Shown: in pieces, positions 1-4,331 of the stretch
Layout of the letters: the number at the start of each line of letters is the position of its first letter
How positions within the stretch are numbered: position 1 is the stretch's first letter
From: an uncultured Campylobacter sp.
GTDB taxonomy: Bacteria > Campylobacterota > Campylobacteria > Campylobacterales > Campylobacteraceae
Length of the DNA: 5,337 nt
Reading direction: 5' to 3'
Assembly: GCA_900772495.1 (NCBI GenBank)
Contig: CAAHEJ010000008.1
Span: 1 to 5,337 of the forward strand
Position numbers and translations under genes: made by a program
The notes under the pieces: generated by a model
The model's input: only the letters and a program-made list of their open reading frames with translations
The model's database searches: none
Told to the model about the DNA's origin: nothing

Positions 1-82
1 CGCCTTTGCGTTAATTTTACAAGGCTTTTCACACACTCAATTTTTAAAGCAAAAATTCAAATTTTTCACTCAAAATTCAAGT

Positions 83-154
83 CATTTCACAGATTTAATT
101 CATTTTATAAATTCAAAACATTTTATAAACTCAACTCATTTCATAAAATTATCT
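83..154. repeat. Degenerate 18-bp tandem repeat, four units
   Basis: Four consecutive units of exactly 18 bp begin with CATTT: 83-100, 101-118, 119-136 and 137-154. Units two and three are the closest, sharing CATTTTATAAA followed by a variant of TTCAAAA. Units one and four are CATTTCACAGATTTAATT and CATTTCATAAAATTATCT. The flanks (67-82 and from 155) contain looser relatives such as CACTCAAAATTCAAGT. Eighteen is a multiple of three, but stop codons interrupt reading across the array on the minus strand, so I do not read it as coding. Low complexity makes some similarity expected; the constant period is what supports a true repeat. Confidence 0.55.
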
Positions 155-233
155 CAAAATTTAAGCCATACACAAGGCTTTTTCATACCTTTACCCCAAA
201 TTTTCGCTCAGTTTTTACTGATAAATTCAATAC

Positions 234-241
234 AAAAGGAG
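234..241 (+). promoter_or_regulatory. Ribosome binding site that fixes the HNH gene start at 247
   Basis: AAAAGGAG lies five bases before the ATG at 247. It is the strongest Shine-Dalgarno match in the window. The only other candidate start for this reading frame, the GTG at 301, has no comparable site in front of it. This identifies 247 as the ancestral start, even though the reading frame from it stops after six codons. Confidence 0.75.
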
Positions 242-246
242 AAGCA

Positions 247-870
247 ATGGCTTTCACAAACGAATAGCAAAGGTATATAAAGCTTATCGCCCTTGATAGA
301 GTGTTTAGCTCGTATGCAAATGTCGCCGAAGCTTTGGGAAATAGAGCTTTGGAAAAACAAATTCAAGCCGAATACAGTAAAAAAGGCGGTATCAAAGAAT
401 GGCTTGCCGATGAACTCTTTGGCAAAGATGACAAAGACAAATTCAGCAAGCTTGAAAGACTTGAAAACGACAAGGAGCTAGAAAAGGAGAAAGAAAAAAT
501 AGACAACATTTTTTCTAATCAATACAGCTCAAATACCGAGCGTAAAAACGGCTTTGGCTCGTTTAAGGCGTTTTACAATCATCTTTTTTCAAACGGCAAA
601 GCAAAGTGCTATTATTGCGGCACTACGCAAGATGAGCTTAATCATCTTTTTGGCAAAAAGTTGATTGAATCAAGCAAATTCACCGCCACGCTTCACATAG
701 AGCAAAAACGCGCAAAGCAAGGCTACGCACCGCAAAACTGCGTGCTTGCCTGCTCACTTTGCAACAACGCAAAAAGCGATATGATAAGTGCGGAGAATTT
801 TAAAGGCTATTTTGGAGAGTCTATACGAAAATTCATTAGCGATTTGCTTAACGGCAAAATCACAAATTAA
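247..870 (+). pseudogene. HNH-type nuclease gene interrupted by an amber codon
   Basis: The ATG at 247 has a strong ribosome binding site, but codon 7 is TAG (265-267). The same frame then stays open to the stop at 868-870. Ignoring the TAG, the start reads MAFTNE-stop-QRYIKLIALDRV, so one base change such as CAG to TAG would explain the break and the full protein would be 207 residues. The open part from GTG 301 encodes 189 residues. Numbered from that GTG, residues 42-70 are highly charged and probably helical, and residues 103-160 form an HNH-like zinc fold: CYYC at 103-106, LHIE at 131-134, GYAPQNCVLACSLC at 141-154, then NNAKSD. Four cysteines (103, 106, 151, 154) probably bind zinc, and H132 and N146 are candidates for the HNH residues. 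A shortened product from GTG 301 would keep the nuclease domain but lacks a visible ribosome binding site. The TM2 gene follows after 17 bases. Substrate and role are unknown; a sequencing error is possible. Confidence 0.75.
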
Positions 871-887
871 ATTTGAAAGGATAAAAG

Positions 888-1203
888 ATGAGTGAAACAA
901 AACAAAATCAACAAAAAGTGGTGCTTGTGCCACTAAAATCAGCTATGGTTGGCTTTTGCTCGCCTTTTTGGGCTTGGGCTGGTTTGGCATAGATAGGTTT
1001 TATAAGGGCGACATTATGCTAGGGCTTTTTAAGCTCTTTTGTCCGATTTTAGCCTTGATAGCTTGGGGAGTTGGTTATACAACCGCCGCACTTGTGATAA
1101 TCGCTATCGGGTGCTTTTTTGGTTTTTGGACTGGATACTTGTGCCACTTGGCATATCTAGGGACAATGCTAAAAAACTCGCACAGGCGAACGGCACAAAG
1201 TAA
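888..1203 (+). pseudogene. TM2-domain small membrane protein gene with two frameshifts
   Basis: AAGG (877-880) precedes the ATG at 888. Reading starts MSETKQNQQKVVLVPLKSAM, then meets a stop about 14 codons later. The TM2 signature GIDRFYKGDIMLGLFKLF is in another frame, open from before 956. Adding one T to the T4 tract at 954-957 joins them as GFLLAFLGLG. In the second frame the tail beyond about 1125 is not TM2-like, whereas the third frame reads LDWILVPLGI then SRDNAKKLAQANGTK and stops at 1201-1203. Adding one T to the T6 tract at 1115-1120 or the T5 tract at 1123-1127 restores this ending. The rebuilt protein is about 105 residues: a polar N-terminus, a first hydrophobic helix, the G-x-x-RFY-x-G turn, a long hydrophobic stretch and a short charged cytoplasmic tail, matching the TM2 family (PF05154). 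TM2 proteins have no single established biochemical role. Both breaks are single-base losses at T tracts, so either decay or homopolymer sequencing error could explain them. Confidence 0.8.
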
Positions 1204-1247
1204 ATACAAAGCGGTTGTAAGTTGGTTTCTTAGGCAACTTGGATAAT

Positions 1248-1274
1248 TTCGCCCTTGCATAAAGGGCGAATTCT
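1248..1274 (+). terminator. Hairpin between the TM2 and lipoprotein genes
   Basis: TTCGCCCTT (1248-1256) and AAGGGCGAA (1262-1270) form a perfect 9-bp stem with a 5-base loop. Only a weak run, TTCTT, follows, so this may be a partial terminator or a processing and stability element rather than a full stop. If the TM2 gene really ends at 1203, the hairpin sits 45 bases after its stop, a normal place for a terminator. A second, weaker stem lies upstream, with AAGTTG (1219-1224) against CAACTT (1235-1240). The lipoprotein start lies 18 bases beyond the annotated end. Confidence 0.5.
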
Positions 1275-1291
1275 TAATGAACGGATAAAAG

Positions 1292-2299
1292 ATGAAAATC
1301 AACTTAAAAGTCGTGTCTATGACACTTAAATTTGCCCTTTTGGGCGTGATGGCGTTTGCTTATGTGGCGTGTGGCGAAAGCAAAACAAAGATGAGTAAGC
1401 AAATGGACGAGTGGTATGAAGAGGGGTTGGAAGAGTTTGTCAAAGACGAATACTTGATAAAGCCTGACAACAACGCTTCAAGCAGAGAAATCTTTGACTA
1501 CAATATTGCAGTTTTAAATTTCAAAATCGCCTTTTACTCTTGTGTGCCTTTTGATATAGATAAAGATAAAATCGAAACGATTGATTTGGTTTCTGGTGAG
1601 TGTGAGTTTATGGCATTAAACCCAGCAAGGGAACTATACCAGCAGTGCAAAGAGCAAAATGGTCAAGTAGATGAAGAAAATGAAAATTTTCAAAAATGTG
1701 CGCTTGATGGGTTGGAAAAATTTGCCACAGCAGCCCGAAAACTCGCTCGCTACAAATACGACAGCGAATTTGACAAAAAATCGATAAGTGATGATGATTT
1801 GGCAATCTTTGTAAGTGGGCTTGAAAATAAAGTCTCGCAAATGGGCGTGCTTGATGGTGAGATAGGCAAAGCGGACAAAGAGCAGGTTAAAACTGTGGCG
1901 CAAAAAATTACCAAAAAGGCAACTGATAGCGCACTGCAAGCTTATGCAACCGATACGCAACATAAGCCTTTTAGCGAGTGGTCGTATGAGTATGCTGGCA
2001 AGCTAATAAGTGCTGCCAAAAAGCCAACAGAAAGCTGTATAGAAGTAAAATGTGGCAAAGCGCCGAGCGATAATGAGATATTCGCTGTGACATTTACGGC
2101 TGCTTTGCCTTACGCTGTCGTTGGTACATTTAGCAGCAGCGGAAAAGAAAGAGCAGCAGCGAAAAAGCAAGCGCAAGCTGCTGCTGTAGCTGCTTTGCTT
2201 AATCACCCTTATGGCAAATGCTTGATACAAAATGAAACGCAATGTCAGCTTAAATTTATCGATGAGTATAAATTTGAACCCACAAAGCAAGGCAAGTAG
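1292..2299 (+). CDS. Predicted cysteine-rich lipoprotein of unknown function
   Basis: This encodes 335 residues. The N-terminus (MKINLKVVSM then TLKFALLGVMAFAYVACGES) is a positively charged, hydrophobic signal peptide ending in VAC, so C27 is the likely lipidated residue; the -3 tyrosine makes this a weak lipobox. The start at 1292 is supported by GGATAAAAG directly before it, the same leader seen before the TM2 ATG. M10 is an alternative start that would give a more usual signal length. The mature part is mainly hydrophilic and probably helical. It has eight further cysteines, roughly paired: 84/104, 119/136, 249/254 and 310/318, suggesting disulfides in the periplasm. Residues 284-302 are rich in alanine, lysine and glutamine, followed by a GKCLIQNETQC segment. 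I recognise no family. It is the only intact gene of the three-gene unit and is followed by a strong terminator. Its position suggests a shared role with the TM2 and HNH proteins, but that is inference. Confidence 0.8.
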   Translation: MKINLKVVSMTLKFALLGVMAFAYVACGESKTKMSKQMDEWYEEGLEEFVKDEYLIKPDNNASSREIFDYNIAVLNFKIAFYSCVPFDIDKDKIETIDLVSGECEFMALNPARELYQQCKEQNGQVDEENENFQKCALDGLEKFATAARKLARYKYDSEFDKKSISDDDLAIFVSGLENKVSQMGVLDGEIGKADKEQVKTVAQKITKKATDSALQAYATDTQHKPFSEWSYEYAGKLISAAKKPTESCIEVKCGKAPSDNEIFAVTFTAALPYAVVGTFSSSGKERAAAKKQAQAAAVAALLNHPYGKCLIQNETQCQLKFIDEYKFEPTKQGK

Positions 2300-2309
2300 C
2301 GTAAGATAA

Positions 2310-2331
2310 GGGCGAGCAATCGCCCTTTTTT
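2310..2331 (+). terminator. Rho-independent terminator after the lipoprotein gene
   Basis: GGGCGA (2310-2315), loop GCAA, TCGCCC (2320-2325), then six T (2326-2331). This is a compact GC-rich stem with a uridine tract, starting ten bases after the stop codon at 2297-2299. It ends the HNH-TM2-lipoprotein unit and separates it from metI, so metI needs its own promoter. Confidence 0.9.
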
Positions 2332-2371
2332 AGTGAAAACAAACTGCTTGCAAGGACGAAAATTAACAAAA

Positions 2372-2439
2372 TTGCATAAATTTTCTAAAACTTAACATAA
2401 ATTTTGTAAAATTCACTTTTTAGAGCAAAATTTATGCAA
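2372..2439 (+). promoter_or_regulatory. metI promoter region with repeated CATAAATTTT elements
   Basis: TTGCATAAATTTT (2372-2384) and AAAATTTATGCAA (2427-2439) are a perfect 13-bp inverted repeat with 42 bases between the arms. A third copy of the core, CATAAATTTT, lies at 2396-2405 in the same orientation as the first and 21 bases on from it, two helical turns. The likely -10 box TAAAAT (2407-2412) follows the middle copy directly, within TTTTGTAAAATTCAC. There is no clear -35 box, which is usual for vegetative promoters in Campylobacter. Three copies around one -10 box could be an operator, but the words are AT-rich and this is unproven. Confidence 0.5.
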
Positions 2440-2462
2440 AAATTCGCAAAAAAGGGCAAACA

Positions 2463-3125
2463 ATGCTTGAAAAAATTTTAGACAACTTTATGATGATTTT
2501 GTATCCAGCCTTGCTTGAAACGCTCTATATGAGCCTTGTTTCGACATTTTTGGGCTTTTTGCTCGCTATAATCCCGGGCGTTTTGCTTGCGATTTGGGAC
2601 AAGGGCGGCTTGCGCGAAAACCCCGTTGCCTACAACACTTTGGACTTTTTCGTCAATATCGTGCGGAGCTTTCCTTTTATCATCTTAATCATCGTGCTGA
2701 TGCCACTTACGCGCATTATCGTTGGCACAAGTATCGGCACTACCGCTACTATCGTGCCGCTCACGCTTGGCATAGCCCCATATTTGGCGAAGATGATAGA
2801 AGCAGCCCTCAAAGAAGTCGATGGGGGCATTGTCGAAGCGGCTAAAAGCTACGGAGCGAGCGACACACAAGTCATTTTTAGGGTAATGTTCGTGGAGAGT
2901 TTGCCAAGCCTGATAAACGGCATAACGCTCACGCTCATCATCGTGGTGGGCTTTTCAGCTATGGCAGGCACCGTTGGCGGCGGCGGGCTGGGCGATGTGG
3001 CGGTGCGATATGGCTACCAACGCTTTCGCACGGACATTATGATAGAAACCGTCGTGCTGCTGCTCGTGCTGGTGCAGTTCATACAAATGTGCGGCAATGT
3101 GCTTTACAAGATGACGAAAAAATGA
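2463..3125 (+). CDS. metI: Methionine ABC transporter permease MetI
   Basis: This encodes the inner-membrane permease of the methionine importer MetNIQ, which carries methionine delivered by MetQ using ATP hydrolysis by MetN. The 220-residue length matches the family (about 217 in E. coli). Roughly five hydrophobic segments are visible, including residues 12-43, 69-80, 93-107, 152-170 and 194-212. The RSFPFIIL motif is at 68-75. The EAA coupling loop, which contacts the ATPase, is EAAKSYGAS at 125-133, with the downstream E145 and LP at 147-148. The glycine-rich AGTVGGGGLGD stretch at 168-178 is typical of MetI. AAGGG lies six bases before the ATG. Unusually, no metN is present upstream: a terminator and an unrelated lipoprotein gene precede it. 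The reading frame is intact. Confidence 0.95.
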   Translation: MLEKILDNFMMILYPALLETLYMSLVSTFLGFLLAIIPGVLLAIWDKGGLRENPVAYNTLDFFVNIVRSFPFIILIIVLMPLTRIIVGTSIGTTATIVPLTLGIAPYLAKMIEAALKEVDGGIVEAAKSYGASDTQVIFRVMFVESLPSLINGITLTLIIVVGFSAMAGTVGGGGLGDVAVRYGYQRFRTDIMIETVVLLLVLVQFIQMCGNVLYKMTKK

Positions 3126-3157
3126 GCCTTTGAACGAGTTTTGCACGCAAAGGCTTA
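3123..3157 (+). terminator. Hairpin overlapping the metI stop codon
   Basis: AGCCTTTG (3125-3132) pairs with CAAAGGCT (3148-3155); two more outer pairs, one of them G-T, reach into the TGA stop codon. AAATTTTG rather than a clean T run follows, so termination would be partial. A second AT-only stem, TTTGAT (3161-3166) with ATCAAA (3176-3181), is followed by six T. Together they could reduce read-through from metI into metQ. Confidence 0.35.
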
Positions 3158-3217
3158 AATTTTGATTAAATTTTTATCAAATTTTTTGCAAAATTCAGCA
3201 AAAATTTAACAAAAAAA

Positions 3218-3249
3218 TGTAAAATTCACGCACATTTTACCCAAAAGGA
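3218..3249 (+). promoter_or_regulatory. Probable promoter and ribosome binding site of the first metQ
   Basis: TGTAAAATTCACG (3218-3230) contains the -10-like TAAAAT (3220-3225), preceded by periodic A and T tracts from about 3160. The same TGTAAAATTCAC word stands in front of metI. AAAAGGA (3243-3249) is the ribosome binding site, seven bases before the ATG at 3257. The first metQ can therefore be transcribed apart from metI. Confidence 0.5.
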
Positions 3250-3256
3250 CAGCATT

Positions 3257-4090
3257 ATGCAAAAACTTTTCAAATTTGCCCTAGCATTTGGGCTTTTGGC
3301 TTTTATCGGTTGTGGAGATACAGCGGATAAAAAAGGCGGCGAGGCAAACGCCAGCGCAAACAACGCTAGCGCAGTGTCTCAAACCATCACCGTAGGCGCG
3401 ACACCCGTGCCACACGCTGAAATTTTAGAATTCGTCAAGGCGGATTTAGCAAATGAGGGCTTTGAGCTTGTCGTTAAGGAATTTAACGACTATGTCCAAC
3501 CCAACCTAGCCACTGACAGCGGGGAGCTTGATGCGAATTTCTTTCAGCATATCCCTTATTTAAAGGAATTTAACAAAAATAAAGGCACTGCACTTGTCAG
3601 CGTAGCGGGCATTCACTTAGAGCCTATGGGCGTGTATTCACGCAAGCATAGTGGTTTTACGGTTTCAAGCGATGGCGTAAGCATTGCCGTGCCGAACGAC
3701 CCGACAAATGAAAGTCGCGCGCTTGACATTATCGCTAAAACAGGCGTGGTTACTTTCAAGGAAAGTGCGCTTAAAACGCCGCTTGACATTGTAAGCAACC
3801 CTAAAAACATTGTTTTTAAAGAGCTTGAAGCCGCTCAAATGCCACGAGCTTTGGACGACACGGACTTTGCCGTGATAAATTCAAATTTCGCAATGGCAGC
3901 AGGGCTTAAACCAACCAAAGAAGCCCTTGTTATGGAGGATAAAAGCAGCCCTTATGTGAATGTGCTTGTAGTGAAGGCGGGCAACGAGGAAAGTGCTAAA
4001 ACAAAGGCGCTCATCAAGGCTTTGCAAAGCGAAAAGGTGAAAGCCTTTATCGATGAGAAGTATCAAGGCGCAGTGGTGCCAGCGTTTTAG
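3257..4090 (+). CDS. metQ: Methionine-binding lipoprotein MetQ, first paralogue
   Basis: This encodes the substrate-binding subunit of the methionine importer, a member of the NlpA/MetQ lipoprotein family (PF03180). It is 277 residues, close to the E. coli MetQ length of 271. The N-terminus MQKLFKFALAFGLLAFIGCG is a signal peptide with a lipobox-like FIGC, so C19 is probably lipidated and anchors the protein at the outer face of the inner membrane. Residues 20-41 are a polar, alanine-rich linker. The binding domain starts at TITVGATPVPHAEILEFV (43-60), followed by the family segments LDANFFQHIPYL (91-102), PNDPTNESRA (146-155) and VINSN (206-210), which line the ligand cleft in MetQ structures. 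The part before PNDP (128-141) differs from the second paralogue, which has the more usual LKSLDELKNG. The specificity of this copy cannot be read from sequence; methionine is the default. Confidence 0.92.
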   Translation: MQKLFKFALAFGLLAFIGCGDTADKKGGEANASANNASAVSQTITVGATPVPHAEILEFVKADLANEGFELVVKEFNDYVQPNLATDSGELDANFFQHIPYLKEFNKNKGTALVSVAGIHLEPMGVYSRKHSGFTVSSDGVSIAVPNDPTNESRALDIIAKTGVVTFKESALKTPLDIVSNPKNIVFKELEAAQMPRALDDTDFAVINSNFAMAAGLKPTKEALVMEDKSSPYVNVLVVKAGNEESAKTKALIKALQSEKVKAFIDEKYQGAVVPAF

Positions 4091-4099
4091 TGGCTTTTC

Positions 4100-4190
4100 G
4101 GCTCTTTTCGGGGAGTTAGTCAAAAGCTCAATCGACAGACTTTAATGTCTAGTCTCAATCGCTTTTGACTTCACAACCCCGAAAATAGCT
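4100..4190. repeat. Three-tier nested palindrome between the two metQ genes
   Basis: Three stems nest around one centre. The outer stem pairs TTTTCGGGG (4105-4113) with CCCCGAAAA (4177-4185) and extends past one mismatch through 4100-4103 and 4187-4190. The middle stem pairs AGTCAAAAGC (4118-4127) with GCTTTTGACT (4161-4170), ten perfect pairs. The inner stem pairs GACAGAC (4134-4140) with GTCT-A-GTC (4147-4154), one bulged A, around the loop TTTAAT. The internal loop between the middle and inner stems is the identical TCAATC on both sides (4128-4133 and 4155-4160). No T run follows, so it is not a standard terminator, although it starts ten bases after the metQ stop. It could be a structured RNA, a small palindromic repeat element or a 3'-end stabiliser. 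Confidence 0.7.
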
Positions 4191-4255
4191 CGAAAATTCT
4201 TCGCCTGTGTTTAAGCATTTAGCGCGAATTTTCATAGTCAAATTTCGCATTTTGT

Positions 4256-4325
4256 GTGAATTTGCTTGACAAAAGGCGTGAATTTAAGTGCAAAATTCAC
4301 GCCACAATGCTATTTTTCAAAAGGA
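4256..4325 (+). promoter_or_regulatory. Promoter region of the second metQ with a perfect 11-bp inverted repeat
   Basis: GGCGTGAATTT (4275-4285) and AAATTCACGCC (4293-4303) are perfectly complementary around a 7-base spacer. A further GTGAATTT lies at 4256-4263, 22 bases before the copy in the left arm (4278-4285). TTGACA (4266-4271) resembles a -35 box, and CAAAAT (4291-4296), inside CAAAATTCAC, stands where the other met promoters have TAAAAT. The inverted repeat thus overlaps the likely promoter and early transcript. AAAAGGA (4319-4325) is the ribosome binding site. The palindrome could be an operator or an RNA hairpin in the leader. Confidence 0.55.
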
Positions 4326-4331
4326 AATATG

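Larger units (their letters stand above)
1..246. other. AT-rich non-coding region upstream of the HNH gene
   Basis: I see no convincing gene here on either strand. The region is full of short related words such as ATTCAA, CATTTTATAAA and CACTCAA, part of which forms the 18-bp tandem array annotated separately. A second repeat pair brackets it: ACAAGGCTTTTCACAC at 19-34 resembles ACAAGGCTTTTTCATAC at 172-188. At 14-19 the minus strand reads TAAAAT after TTG, the same form as the -10 boxes of the met genes, so a divergent promoter for a gene off the left edge is possible but weak. A small inverted repeat, TCAGT/ACTGA with a T4 loop, lies at 208-221, just before a GATAAA box (220-225) that could be the -10 of the downstream unit. 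Confidence 0.6.

Noticed and set aside
83..154. CRISPR array
   Set aside because: The 18-bp units are contiguous, with no unique spacers between conserved repeats and no cas gene nearby.
265..267. Amber suppression or a recoded amino acid at the HNH TAG
   Set aside because: No structural element for recoding is visible and I know of no natural amber suppression in this group; point mutation is the simpler reading.
293..481. A 62-residue frame overlapping the HNH gene
   Set aside because: It is a shadow in another frame of a clear HNH coding region, with a non-ATG start and no ribosome binding site.
951..959. Programmed -1 frameshifting in the TM2 gene
   Set aside because: GGC-TTT-TGC is not a standard X-XXY-YYZ slippery site, no stimulatory structure is evident, and a second shift further on would also be needed.
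954..1127. Phase variation by the T tracts in the TM2 gene
   Set aside because: Tracts of four to six T are short, and phase-variable tracts in Campylobacter are typically long G or C runs. Mutation or sequencing error is simpler.
956..1246. A 96-residue membrane protein read from TTG 956 to 1246 as an intact gene
   Set aside because: It lacks a ribosome binding site, loses the N-terminus encoded from 888, and its last 40 residues do not fit the TM2 family, while the adjacent frame gives a fitting ending at 1203.
1608..1963. Minus-strand frames opposite the lipoprotein gene
   Set aside because: They are antisense to an intact gene with signal peptide, ribosome binding site and terminator, and show no recognisable domains.
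4100..4190. SAM riboswitch or ordinary terminator
   Set aside because: The single concentric stem arrangement does not match the multi-branched SAM-I layout I know, and no T run follows the outer stem.
4266..4331. Upstream TTG start for the second metQ
   Set aside because: It overlaps the likely promoter and palindrome, has no ribosome binding site and would bury the signal peptide.
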